64,000 nucleotides of DNA from Capra hircus (Eukaryota > Chordata > Mammalia > Artiodactyla > Bovidae). The first letter of the stretch is position 1. Every line of letters starts with the position of its first letter. The notes below the pieces were generated by a model. That model saw only the letters and a program-made list of their open reading frames with translations. It was not told the DNA's origin and did not search any database. The translations under genes and the position numbers were made by a program. The DNA lies in assembly GCF_001704415.2 (NCBI RefSeq), contig NC_030822.1, positions 56,289,345-56,353,344 of the forward strand, in the 5' to 3' direction. Shown piece by piece: positions 1 to 10,311 of the stretch.

Positions 1-166
1 GAGATGGAAGATTCTGTTCTCAAACAGTTCGTCTAGTGGTATTAGCAGCATTGATAAACCTTGTCTAAATCAAGTATTGCACCAGTGTTTACAAAATCGT
101 GCTTTTTCTAATTGTCATTCCTCTGCATTGGGTAGAGGCCTTCTTGAGTAAAGAAGAGTTTGCCTT

Positions 167-187
167 ACTCTCACTCTCTCTCTCTCT
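167..187. repeat. (TC)n simple repeat
   Basis: A short pyrimidine run of TC dinucleotides, directly upstream of a Bov-tA copy. It is too short to be of special note. Confidence 0.85.
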
Positions 188-201
188 TTTTAAAAAATCA
201 G

Positions 202-418
202 GAGAAGTGAAGTGAAGTGAAGTCGCTCAGTCGTGTCCGACTCTGCGACCCCGTGGACTGTAGCCCACCAGGCTCCTCCATCCATGGGATTCTCTAGGCA
301 AGAATACTGGAGTGGGTTGCCATTTCCTTCTCCAGGGGAATCGTCCCAACCCAGGGATCGAACCCGGGTCTCCCGCATTGCAGGCAGATGCTTTAACCTC
401 TTCAGCCAGAGAGAACCC
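202..418 (-). mobile_element. Bov-tA SINE, full length
   Basis: Read on the minus strand it runs from the tRNA-Glu-like head, through the pol III B-box-like GGTTCGATCCC-type segment, into the BovA body (CCACTCCAGTATTCTTGCCT-type block) and a 3' tail made of a GAAGT-type pentamer repeat. The order and length of about 215 bp match the ruminant tRNA-derived SINE family, whose 3' end is shared with the BovB LINE. It encodes no protein; the open frames across it are chance frames. Confidence 0.95.
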
Positions 419-579
419 CTTCATTCTGACTCTTGTATCCTTTTGACTTATGTCTATTGATTTTTAAGTTCTTTCTTATTTTAGGTCACAAGAAGATGTC
501 CAAGCTCACCTTGTCTTTTCCCTGTTCTGGATCTGGAATCAGCTATTTACCCGAGAAGTCATGGGTCCTTTTAATGAGT

Positions 580-756
580 GTGTGAAAAAGTGAAACTGTA
601 GCCAATCAAGCTCCTTTGTCCATGGAGTTCTCCAGACAAGAATACTGGAGTGGGCAGCTGTTCCCTTCTCCAAGGGCTCTTCCCCATCCAGGGACTGAAC
701 CCTGGTCTCCTTCATTGCAAGCGAAGTTTTTACTGTCCGAGCCATGAGGGAAGCCC
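580..756 (-). mobile_element. Bov-tA SINE, diverged and shortened at the 3' end
   Basis: Minus-strand copy. The tRNA-like head ends at GGGAAGCCCC-type sequence near 756 and the AAGAATACTGGAGTGGG block is seen near 640-655. The 3' BovA tail (sequence following the GTCCGAC motif) is missing or badly decayed. It is more diverged than the copy at 202-418. Confidence 0.9.
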
Positions 757-1223
757 CTCCTTTTAGTGGAGAAATGTATTTAGATACCAGAGAGTTGTTT
801 TCATTGCAGTTGACTTGTTTCAGTGGGCAGAACTAGGAGATTACATGTATATTTATTATTATATGAATAAATTTACGTATCTATCTGAAAACATTTTGAA
901 TTTATACTTATTTATTTAAATGATGAGTTCATACTGATGTCTTCAATTCTAGTGTAAGACTAAGATTTTTTCTTCCTTTCTCTCATTCCTTATTTGTATT
1001 TTGTCCCCATGGTGTGAACCTTGGTTCCTAGCCGTATCAGTGTCATAAAATTAATGCAAAAATAGTTTTGGAATTACTCCACAGAGAACAAGGTAAACAG
1101 CAAAACTACCAAGTGAAGCTGAAGATTTTTGCCATTCTTTTTGCCTTTAAAATAGATTCTTTCCATCTTTGAAGGCTGGCGATCAGAGTACTATATTCAC
1201 AAGTTCACAAATTAGTTCCTTCT
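757..1223. other. No recognisable feature
   Basis: AT-rich sequence between a SINE and a microsatellite. I see no repeat family, no long reading frame and no RNA fold here. Confidence 0.5.
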
Positions 1224-1268
1224 ACGTGTGTGTGTGCGCGTGCGCGCGCGTGCATCATGCATGTGTGT
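1224..1268. repeat. (TG)n/(CG)n compound microsatellite
   Basis: Alternating purine-pyrimidine tract mixing TG and CG steps, followed by a second short TG run. Alternating tracts of this kind can adopt Z-DNA. No transposon tail is visible next to it. Confidence 0.8.
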
Positions 1269-1369
1269 GAGATCAATGAGATGTATATTTAGGAGCATTA
1301 GTTTCTGTTTCTGTTCAATTTCAGTGTGTTACCTATCCTTTTTGATTTAATTTTTTATGTTGAGTATAT

Positions 1370-1560
1370 AAGTTATTACCATGGCTTGAAAATCAAAACT
1401 GTGTAGAGAAGTGTTGCTCCTTCCCCCATGCTTTCGGGCCCATTCCCACTCATCTTCCTATAGTAGCCAATTTCGTCCTTTTCTCATGTATTTTTCCTAT
1501 TTTTCCTATTGAAAAAATAATAAGTAGTGCTGTTCTTTGTTTTCATACTTTTTTATGAAC
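1370..1560 (+). mobile_element. Probable old L1 (L1M-type) 3' UTR fragment
   Basis: The stretch with AAAATCAAAACTGTGTAGAG, then a C-rich run and a CCCACTCATCTTCCTATAG-like segment followed by TAGCCA, has the order seen in 3' UTRs of old mammalian L1 elements. Divergence is high, so the exact subfamily is not assigned. Confidence 0.45.
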
Positions 1561-2039
1561 CATGTTAACGTCTGCCTGTAGTATCTTCTTATTTGACACA
1601 CCCTGGTTTCTCTAATTAATTTGATGATTTACTCCCATTTGGCTTTATTTTACTTTGGAAACCTTTTTTTTTTTCTTTTTTACTCTATTCATATCTTTTC
1701 ATTTCTTCGTTCTAGGGTATTAGTTCTTTTTGAGCAGTCAGAAGAATTCTGTATCTTTTTTTTCAATTCACCAAATTGCTTGTAAGAAAATAGGGACTGC
1801 CTCTTTTTATATAACGCAGTATGCGTCTGATGTTTAATAACTGTGTCTGCTTTGCTTCTTAGCAGTCGTCATTTACCCTTCTCATCCAGTAAACTGGCAA
1901 ATCTGTGCCTCAACTCCCAGTGCCCCAATTCTTCCTACCTCCCCTTTTTTAAAAAGATTGTTAACACAACTCTACTTAAAATAAGTAAACACTTTACTTA
2001 CTATGAAGTGTATAACCTGTTGCATCTAAACCTTTAGAT
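1561..2039. other. Unassigned T-rich stretch
   Basis: T-rich sequence with runs at 1665-1680. The second half (1840 onward) may be a highly decayed upstream part of the L2 element that is clear from 2040, but I cannot align it with confidence. Confidence 0.4.
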
Positions 2040-2104
2040 CATGATCCAAAGCTGCCCATTGAACATCTCAATCTGATATTCCACAGTTATCTCAAATAAT
2101 ATTA
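2040..2104 (+). mobile_element. L2 LINE, segment 1
   Basis: Contains the L2 order of a short 'AACATCTCAATCTGATATTC' block followed by a cysteine/serine-coloured C-rich stretch. It is cut off where a MIR begins and resumes after 2326, so it is the same element as the segments that follow. Confidence 0.6.
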
Positions 2105-2325
2105 ATGACAAAAGACCAACTATTATTTAGTAACTATATTCATGAAATTTAATCCCTACTGTCACCCTGGAAGTAGTTAATCTCCTCGCTTCATTTTACA
2201 GATGAGGAAGCTGAGAGGATAATAATAGGTCTCTTGCCCAAGAGGCACAGATAATAAGGGATAGAACCAGGTCTGTCTTCAAAACCCATCATTTTAAACA
2301 TTCAACTACATTTTCCTAAAGCTCA
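2105..2325 (-). mobile_element. MIR SINE inside L2
   Basis: The plus strand shows CATTTTACAGATGAGGAAGC, then TTGCCCAAG and AGAACCAGGTCTGTCTTC, which is the reverse complement of the MIR core and tRNA-related part. It interrupts the L2 between the block ending near 2104 and the one resuming at AAGATGTCTAAAGCTGAACT. MIR is thought to have been mobilised by L2 machinery. Confidence 0.85.
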
Positions 2326-2604
2326 AGATGTCTAAAGCTGAACTTAGCATTTTTACTCCCCAAACCTCCTGCTGTCCTATATTTTCTATCCTGATGGAGA
2401 TTATCACTGTCCACCCAATGAGCTAAATGAAGCTGTGAGACATCTTAGAGTACTTCCTCCTTCGCTGCCCTTTCCCTCTCTGTTAGTAGCTGAGTCTTAC
2501 TTATCTCTTGCATTCACTCTCTTGTCAGTTTCACCACCACTGTCTTAACTACCCATATCCTCATTCCACAGATGAGGAAAGTAGATTTAAATTGATCTGA
2601 ACAG
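2326..2604 (+). mobile_element. L2 LINE, segment 2
   Basis: Follows the L2 3' region in order: TCTAAAGCTGAACTTAGCAT, CCCCAAACCTCCTGCTGTCC, a CCACCCA block, TCCCTCTCTG, CACCACCACTGTCTTAACTA, ending in ATTGATCTGAACAGCCCCTTA, where a Bov-tA entered. Confidence 0.8.
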
Positions 2605-2611
2605 CCCCTTA

Positions 2612-2824
2612 GGGGCTCCCAGATGGCTAGTGAGGAAGAATCTACCTGCCAGTGAAGGAGACAACTGGTTCGATCCCTGGTTGGGAAGATCCCCTAGAGA
2701 AGGACATGGCAACCCACTCCAGTATTCTTGCCTGGGAAATCCCATGGACAGAGGAGCCTGGCAGGCTACAGTCCATAGAGTCGCAAAAAGAATCAGGTAT
2801 GACTTAGTGGCTAAACGACAACAA
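2612..2824 (+). mobile_element. Bov-tA SINE inserted in L2
   Basis: Plus-strand tRNA-like head with GGTTCGATCCCTGG, body with CCACTCCAGTATTCTTGCCT, and an ACGACAACAA tail. A 7-bp near-duplicate (CCCCTTA at 2605-2611, TCCCTTA at 2825-2831) flanks it. Removing the SINE rejoins an L2 block running CAGCCCCTTAATTGGTCTTG, which is the expected L2 order and so supports the insertion. Confidence 0.93.
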
Positions 2825-2831
2825 TCCCTTA

Positions 2832-3595
2832 ATTGGTCTTGTTTACCTGCAGTTCTGATCCTCTCTAATGCATCCTTTTCACTGCTTCTAGGAAGATCTT
2901 TCTAAAACACACATTAAATTGCCACTTTCTTGCATAAAATCCTGGAATGTCTTCTCGACATGTTACAGAGGGCGCCTGTGCTCTTCGGCCTGGCCCGCGG
3001 CGCCCTTCATCTCTTGTCTTCCTCTCAAGCGCACCTCTTGGCAGCTGTGCGCACCACGTTCTTCCTTTAGGATCTGCTTTAGGAGCCGCACACTGTGTAC
3101 TTTACTTAACCAAAGTTAGTGTGTCCTAGATACGCCATCCTCTCTCAGGCTTTTTATATGTCACCTCCTCCTCCTCAAGCACCCTTATCCAGACGGCTGA
3201 TTCCCACATAACTTTCAAGATCAAGCTTCCAATTTCTCAAGGAAACTTATAGGACCTCTCAGGTGGGTTAGGTGCCTGTTCTTTGTGGCCCTCTTCTCTA
3301 CTTCCTTAAGGGCTTTCCCAGTCTTACCTTCTTTCTTCCTGTCAAACATTCCTTTCCAAACCGCCCCAGGTTCCATCTCTGTACCAGTGTGTTTCATGCT
3401 TTTCCAACTTGTTTTTACCACCACGCCCCTCCCTGTGGTCTTCTAGGTCTCCAGGTTTCAATCCTGTGTATACCTAAGACCCAAGTGCAAGTGCTGCTTT
3501 TTCAAATCTTAATGTGCTTTCCAGCCTAAAAGTAATATTTTCATTCAACTTCTGTTACAATTTCTCTAGCCATCTCATGATATTAAACACCTCTT
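2832..3595 (+). mobile_element. L2 LINE, segment 3
   Basis: Continues the same L2: AATTGGTCTTG, the GATCTTTCTAAAACACACAT block, GCATAAAATCCTGGAATGTC, then the block around 3160-3400 with ATGTCACCTCCTCC. Open frames of 66-91 codons here read through non-coding L2 3' sequence and are not genes. Confidence 0.8.
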
Positions 3596-3605
3596 ACATT
3601 ATTAT

Positions 3606-3826
3606 GCTTCCTAGGTCATGCTAGTGGTAAAGAACCCACCTGCCAATGCAGGAGGCTTAAGAGAAGTGAGTTCCATCCCTGGATTGCAAAGATCCCCTGG
3701 AGGAGGGTGTGGCAACCCGCTCCAGTGTTCTTGCCTGGAGAATCCCATGGACAGAGGAGCCTGGCGGGCTGCTGTCCAGTGGTTTGCAAAGAATTGGACG
3801 GTACTGAAGTGACTTGGCACACATGC
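3606..3826 (+). mobile_element. Bov-tA SINE with 10-bp target-site duplication
   Basis: Complete plus-strand Bov-tA. The 10-bp duplication ACATTATTAT is found at 3596-3605 and 3827-3836. It lies in the 3' part of the same L2. Confidence 0.94.
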
Positions 3827-3836
3827 ACATTATTAT

Positions 3837-4205
3837 ATGTTGACATGTGTCCATAGATATGTGTTTCCTAGCCTTTCTATAGGAGGGACTATTTCTTATT
3901 CATAAGAGCATAGAGTGAATGCCCTAGGCAGAGTATGTGCTCAATAAACATTTGCTAAAGCTATGAATAAATAGAGCTTCCCTAACGGCTCAAGATGGTA
4001 AAGAATCTGCCTGCCATGCTGGAGACCTGGGTTCGATCCCTGGGTCGGGAAGATCCCCTGGAGAAGTGAAAGGCAACCTAATCCAGTATTCTTGCCTGGG
4101 AAATCTCACGGACAGAGGAGCCTGGCAGGCTATAGTCCATGGGGTCACAAAGAGTCGGACACAACTGAACAAGTAACACTGAAAGCTATGAATGAACTGG
4201 AAATT
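3837..4205 (+). mobile_element. L2 LINE, 3' terminus (split by another Bov-tA)
   Basis: GAATGCCCTAGGCAGAGTAT then GTGCTCAATAAACATTTGCT is the hallmark L2 3' end. The last bases (AAAGCTATGAAT then GAACTGG) are split by the SINE at 3969-4181. This ends an L2 that began before 2100. Confidence 0.85.
3969..4181 (+). mobile_element. Bov-tA SINE with exact 12-bp target-site duplication
   Basis: Plus-strand copy with intact GGTTCGATCCCTGGGTCGGG head and GAGTCGGACACAACTGAAC tail. An exact 12-bp duplication AAAGCTATGAAT flanks it at 3957-3968 and 4182-4193. Confidence 0.96.
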
Positions 4206-4342
4206 AGGTATCCATTAGCCATGAAATCATATCTACCCTGCAGTATAAATGTGAACAGAGAATGCGGTGGTGGTAATTCAGTCTTGAAGACCAATGTAAA
4301 GATGCATCACTTCAAAGGTGGTTTATTTACCCACTGGTTTCT

Positions 4343-4442
4343 ATTGCTGTTGTTCAGTTGCTTAGTCTTGTCAGAGTCTTTGCAATGCCATAGATTGCAG
4401 CATGCCAGGCTTCCCTGTGGCTTCACTATCTCCTGCAGTTTG
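4343..4442 (-). mobile_element. BovB (RTE LINE) 3' end fragment
   Basis: TGTTGTTCAGTTGCTTAGTC followed by the CAGCATGCCAGGCTTCCCTG block is the reverse complement of the BovB 3' terminus. Unlike a SINE it lacks the tRNA head and continues into BovB-specific TTCACTATCTCCTGCAGTTT. Truncated after about 100 bp. Confidence 0.85.
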
Positions 4443-7059
4443 TAGTTTTCCTGTTATACAATCTGATTTCCAATATGTATGTAGCCTATCTTTTCTCATT
4501 TGTCATGAATACAGGTAGTTGGGGTTTAGAATTCGCACTAGGCCTTTGTGTATGAATTTAATTTAGTGTATTTCTAATGATCAGTTTTTAGAACACTAAT
4601 TCTTGGTAGAAGTTGGTCTTTCATAATGGATGAAGGGCTGTCACAGTCTGATGTTTTCATAGCCTGAAGGACTGACTTCTGGTGTGTTTGTTCATCCTTG
4701 GTTGTTGGGTGGCCATTGGAGACAATTAGATACCCGCTCAAGTAAGAGAGCCTCTTTCCATTTACTTAATCACTGTATAGTCCTGGCGTGGCTGGACTTC
4801 GTGTCATTGCTAAACCAGGAAACTTCTCTCTGAGGCCATCTACCTACTCCTCTGCCCCTCAGTTTTCATGAGAGTCTTGTCTTAAAACAGGCACGTTCTC
4901 AGGAGAGGCATGGTGCACATAGGGAAATTTAAACCTCAGGGTAACAGTTTTCCTTGTACCATAATAAAGATATATGTGGAGTCAGTGACTTCAGGATCAA
5001 AAGATGGATCACAGTCGTTGGATCAAACATGAGAAATGGCTTGTTGTTGTGTTTTTAAAAAAATGAGATGGGTAAGGCAGTCTGTTTTGTGGCAATGTTT
5101 CCATTATTTGTGTTACTGTATAGTTGGTGCTAAATAAAACTATGGCAAAATCAAACTTATAATAAAGTTAATTGCCTTCAACTGCTCTAGTTTTAGACAG
5201 AAAGAAGATTTCCTGTTCTTCCATGGAAGATGGGAGAGATTTCACATACAGGCAGAGAGGGAGAGAGTTTCCTAACATAACCTTTTAATTTAGGAGAAGT
5301 TTGGAGTTTGTTCTTTACTGTGAATATAGAGGTGGAACCCACTCTAACCAGAGTTTATTGCTGTAATATTTTTTAAATGCATTTGTGACACTGATATATC
5401 TGTGACCTTGTCGAGGCGTTTTTGAAGGGGAGGGGGTGGCTAGCCTTTTTCTCACTGTCATAAGTGATGTCTGCTCAATAACTCTAACTTCCTGACAGTA
5501 TTGGGAGGGGAGGAGGACCTATCGTAACTTGTTTTTATGGCCTATTTCTAAAGTGTTTCCTTCATATTCACATCCATCCATTTAGACTTGTCTTCTCCCT
5601 GCCTAAGGCTTGCATCGAGCCTCGTCTGTGTTTGGTGCTTTAAATGCTTTGAATTATGGAGAATCGTAGCATTTTATTGATGCGTCCCTTGTAGCTGTCT
5701 AGCTCTGTATTGTCTTAGGTTACACAGCTTGCATTTCTTAGGCATTGTGCATGGATTATTGCAATTAGTTGAGGTTTTGAGTGGAATGACATATCTTCCT
5801 TGATTTTGTGCCATTTGCCATTTTTCCTTTCGTAGTAGACATTTTTTCAAGGATTGCCTTCTTAAGAAATCCGTCAAGGTAGAGGCATTAAACCCTTCCT
5901 TTTCACTATAAATCTTGGTAAATATATCTTTATCACTGACCTACTGTCAAGTTAATAATGATGTGATAGCAATGTTCACGAAAAATTGTATCTTTGAAAT
6001 ACACATTTTGTCAGTGTGTTAATGTATAGTGTATGATTGGTATTACCCAAGAAAAAGAAAAGATTAGTAAATCAGTTTCTTCTAGCTAATGAATGTTTCA
6101 AGCATCCTATTTAAAAACAATTACTTCTAGGTCCTGTTCGCAGGATTGCTTTTTTCGTTTTTCTGGTCATTTGCATGAAAACCAGTTGATGATTCTTTAA
6201 ATAACCACCACCTTCAGTCTTCTTTTCCTCTTGAAATGTTATTCCTCCAGGATTGTATTCCATTCATGCAATAGCATGAATATGGTCTGGAAAGTTAGAA
6301 TTTTAGGCTAACATAGTAACAGAACTTTTCTTCACCTTTATTTTTTTTAAACCAAAAATGATGTCTCATTTTCATATTAATTCAGCCATGATTATATCCC
6401 TTTATCCCTGTTTCATAAGGTGAGTGCTACAGTTATGCTTTAATAGAATATTTTTCAAGGTCTTAGTATTTTTTTTTTAAATGAGGTCATCACCTTGAAG
6501 ATTTTGACCTGAACTTTTCATGAACTAAAGGAGCAAGAAAAGGATAGACTAAAAAAAAAAAAAGGTGAATATATAATCTACTTATAATGGAATAACTGAT
6601 GAGAGTTAAATTCATTTTATAACATTTATCTGGTGCTAGTTCACAGAGCACTCTACCGTTTCAGTAAGAGAAGCCCCACATTTGTATGTTGGATCTCTAT
6701 AGGAGTCCCTTTGAGAAAGTGCTTTACTCTTTTAAAAAAGGTATGAAAACTTCAAGATCTAAACAGAATGAGTCCTTCAGATTCAAAACAACAAGGCTGC
6801 AGAGAATGACAGCCCAGATCCTGAGATTACAAGCAAGCCATAGCCAGAAACAAGGACTGCTCATCCACCTCCTCTTTCCTTTCCTCATATTCTCTTTGGG
6901 GGCCCCTGAAGGTATGACTGTGGCCGCAGGAGAAGACTGGATAAGGAGCTGAGATTGCAGGTCACTCATCTCTGTCTTAACTTCAGAGGGCTATAAGGAA
7001 GGCCGCTAACATGGAGTTGGGGTGTTTTTGGCGTTTCATTTAAATAAAGTCTTGAAAGC
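4443..7059. other. 2.6 kb with no recognisable repeat
   Basis: AT-rich (about 60 percent or more by eye) with T runs near 6345 and 6470 and an A run at 6551-6563. The best open frames are an 88-codon one on the plus strand (6686-6952) and 67 codons on minus (5674-5877). Neither has a recognisable motif, signal peptide or start context, so I do not call a gene. No RNA gene seen. Confidence 0.5.
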
Positions 7060-7735
7060 ACAGGGAGGACTTTCACCCAGAAAAAGGTAAGGAGAGTACA
7101 TTCCAGGTTGAAGGAGAACCATGTGAATATAGGCTTACAGTTAGGAGAGCTAAACTGGCATGTGAGAGGTAGAGTTAGCAAAAAATAGCTGGGGGCCAGA
7201 TTATGGAAAAACTTTGAATGCCAAATTTAGATTTAATTCTGGAGGTCACTGGGAACTATTGAAGGGATTTTGAACAGGGAAGTAATGTCAGATTGGTGCT
7301 TTAGGACTATGAATCTGGCAATGGTTTGTGATTAGATTAGAAATGAGAGATTGGTTAGGGGTATAATAGTTCAAGTATGACTTTATGAAAACTTGCATTA
7401 GGGCACTGGAGGAAAAATGGAGGTGGAATTGACTGGAGAATGGGAATTGAGGGGAAATGAAGATGAAATGAAGAGGCATGTTTTGATTTTGAACTTGAGT
7501 GGCTTAGAAGAATGACTCTTCCAATGAACAGAAATAAGAGTCTTATGGCAGGTTTTGTAGGGAAGACAATGAACTTGGTTGTGGACATGTTAAACCTGAG
7601 CTACCATTAGAACATAGTAGAGATTCTAGAAAGCCATTTCAAATATGATACTTGAGTTTAGGAGAGAAGTTGAGAGTGGAGCGAAGAGATAACAGATTGG
7701 AAAGTCGTATGTAAAGAGTCCGTAGCTGAATTCTA
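7060..7735 (-). mobile_element. L2 LINE, antisense
   Basis: Read on plus, the landmarks are reversed L2: GGGGGCCAGATTATGGAAAA, a TTTAGATTTAATTCTGGAGG block, AGGGATTTTGAACAGGGAAG with TAATGTCAGATT, and GTTGTGGACATGTTAAACC. These are the reverse complements of the L2 3' body. It makes the plus strand GA-rich here. Confidence 0.8.
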
Positions 7736-7740
7736 TATGA

Positions 7741-8060
7741 TGCACTCATTCAGTTATTTCTTTGATACACGTGTACCGAAATGCCTGATGTGTGCCTTTG
7801 TGTTAGGGGCTGGAGAGGAATGTATGCGTGATCCTGAAGAGGATTACGGCGGGGGAACCTTGAGGAGGACCGGTTTTTAGGCGACAGGAGGAGGATAAGG
7901 AACTGTAATGAGCTAGTCAGGTTAATGCTGTGAAAGGAGAAGGGAGTTGTAGGCAGGGTTGATGAAAGTTTGTTAACGAAGTTGCTGAAGAGACTTGAAG
8001 GAGGCAGGATCTCCTTGGCAGTGAATGAACTCTGGGGAGGGGGTATATAAGAAGGAGAGT
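7741..8060 (-). mobile_element. Second L2 fragment, antisense, 3' end
   Basis: Starts with the reversed L2 3' terminus (ACTCATTCAGTTATTTCTTT, then a TGTGTGCCTTTGTGTTAGGG block), followed by a GA-rich body. Because the previous L2 already runs to its upstream part at 7700, this is a separate element in the same orientation. Confidence 0.6.
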
Positions 8061-8832
8061 AGCTGAGATGTGGGAACACTGATTCCTGATCCAGATTTTT
8101 GGACTGGAGTGCGCTCCAGTGAGTGCGGGGCTCACTGTAGCGCAGCAGTCCACCATTCTGCCTTTACCACGGTACCGGGGGCTGTGAGAGCCTGCTCAGT
8201 CTGTCCATAGAGCTTGAAGGACTTAATTATGATTCCGGAGGTTGTGGTGTTGAATGAAAAGCACATTAATGAACCTCATGGTTGTCGTTGTATTTCACGT
8301 AATGAATGACAACTTTGGCAGGTTTAGGCAAGGAGGCAGAATAGACGGAAGCTGTTTTTCTGGTAGTGTGCTTCTTTAACAACCACCACCAGAGAACAAA
8401 AGCAAATCCTAGTGTAGCGCAGGGAGCACTTTCAGGATGGCAGGAAGAATCTATGTCAGCTTAACGGCAACTCCTATTCTTTAGGTAGATGAATGTTTGC
8501 TACTCTGGCTTTCAGCATGCTGCGTAAAGTCCAGAAAGACTGGACATGGTTCCTTAGCGCTTATTAGTCAGTAGGGGGTCACGAATTAAGCTGATGTGTG
8601 GAAGCATTTTGATTTACAGTTGACTAGTGAGAGTGTAGCTCAGGCCTAATATGGCAGCCTGCTGAGTTGTCCTCTGCATTGCATATTACCTTTAGGGCAT
8701 GATAGGTCTCCTTCTATAATAAGAAGGACCAGAAAGGAACTCTGATCTAGCAACTTTAGCTTCTTTTTTCCAGCCATGTGTCTCCAGCGCTTTTCAGTAG
8801 AACTTTCTATGATGATGGAAGGATTCTTTAAT
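8061..8832. other. No recognisable feature
   Basis: Mixed-composition sequence. An 89-codon minus-strand frame (8646-8915) runs into the neighbouring DNA transposon and has no recognisable motif. I see no repeat or RNA. Confidence 0.45.
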
Positions 8833-9000
8833 CTGTGCTGCCCAGTGGTGTAGCCACTAGCCATCTGTGACCATTGAGCACTTGAAATGTTGTTCCTGTA
8901 ACTGAGGAGCTGCATTTTTATAATTCTTTTTCATTTTAAGTAATTTACATTTAAATAGCCCCATATGGCTAGTGGCTCCCATATTGGACAGCATAGCTCT
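8833..9000. mobile_element. Palindromic DNA transposon (MITE, hAT-like)
   Basis: The two ends are imperfect inverted copies of about 38 bp: CTGTGCTGCCCAGTGGTGTA on the left and, on the opposite strand from the right end, GCTATGCTGTCCAATATGGG. Both then read into AGCCACTAGCCAT. Between them is the GAGCACTTGAAATGTTG core typical of a common short non-autonomous mammalian element. I do not assert the family name. There is no coding potential. Confidence 0.8.
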
Positions 9001-10279
9001 AGACTAAAAAGTAAGAAGCCAAATTCTCATGCTTACTGTTATTGTACAGAGGTTGGGTGAAGGTATTAACATTCACGCCAAATTCAGTAGATTCATATTG
9101 AATCATGGATTCAGCTGCTGTGGGTCTCCAAACTGTGCGTTTCCTCTACTCTCCTCTTGCTTTTCAAACCTAAAGGCTTCTGGAATATCTCAATTTTCCT
9201 TTCTTCATCTGAAGAATTATCCCTTTTGGCCTTAGAGGGGTATAGCTTATCTAGTTCCCAGATTAATAGCTCTAGCTTTTTGTCCTTAGAAAGCGAAATC
9301 TTGAAGGTTACTGTTACACGACTGTACTGCCATATGCCAATTCACATTGTTATCTTTTTTCTTTTTTTTGGATGATGCCAAAAGTGAGTGAAATGTGAAA
9401 AAAACATTATTCATTTTAAATAGTTTTGACTGCCAGGTTAATGCGGCTCTTAAGCAGAGCTTCATGAGATCTGGCCATAGTAACTGCTTTTAACTTGATT
9501 TAAAGTTCTTAAACATTCTGAATTGCTTCACCTAATCTTTTTATACTGAACGTACAATTTTCAGGCTCTTTTTTATTTTCAAATCCATAACTGACAGCTG
9601 CTCAACACCTCATTCAAATAGTTTTAAGAGTTTTAGAGAAAAGTTGCGACAGCCTGGATTTACTGACATCAGTTGGATTGAGATATTGTGGATTTAAAGC
9701 TGATAGAGAGGGAGAAAGAAAAATATGAAATAATTATTGCATGTTCACTGCTTGCCCAATGACAGTGATTTGAAGCCTAATAACGAACCAAACTGAGAGA
9801 TTAGCAGAAGGACATTGGAGTTAACTTTCAAAACTTAACATTAAAAATGAATGTTCCATTTGGAAACAGAATTTTCATGTGTGGTCCCATTCATTTTATG
9901 ACATTTTAAAGAATACTGATGCACAGAAATGCATAGATAACAAAAACTCACCACAAATTTTTTCTTGAGATATATTCTACAGATTCTGAGACTATAAACT
10001 CCTGAAAGGAGTGAACTCTTTAGGAGAATCTGTGATGTCTAGTGCACAGCTATATTTCTCAACTGAAATCAACCATTTTATAGGAGAAGCAGAATCATAA
10101 GTTTCCCACCTTTACTTCTCATGACAAATGGAACCTACTCCACGACTCAACTCAAGAAGGCTGTGTGCTATAGTGAGTATAGAGAAGCTTCAGGGTGTGA
10201 TGTTTGTCTAAGAGTTAAAATTAATGTGACTTTAAATTTTGTCCTCAGCCTTTTAAGTAAATACTGCGTGCATATCTGT
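9001..10279. other. 1.3 kb with no recognised repeat
   Basis: AT-rich sequence without a transposon I can name. The stretch 9560-9790 has even base composition with no simple runs, which is compatible with conserved non-coding DNA, but that cannot be judged without an alignment. Open frames are 72 codons or shorter. Confidence 0.4.
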
Positions 10280-10311
10280 GTGGAGTGTGGGTGTGGGTGT
10301 GGGTGTGTGTA
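10280..10311 (+). repeat. (GGTGTG)n minisatellite
   Basis: About three to four units of a GTGGGT-type hexamer grading into GT dinucleotides. It abuts the 3' end of the antisense L2 that starts at 10312. Confidence 0.85.

Noticed and set aside
202..418. tRNA gene in the tRNA-like heads of Bov-tA copies
   Set aside because: B-box-like GGTTCGATCCC segments are present in most copies, but the heads lack a clean tRNA cloverleaf and 3' end and continue into the BovA body. They are SINE heads, not functional tRNA genes.
6686..6952. 88-codon plus-strand frame with a hydrophobic stretch LLIHLLFPFLIFSLG
   Set aside because: The hydrophobic run suggested a membrane segment, but there is no start context, no homology I recognise, and comparable frames occur by chance in this AT-rich window.
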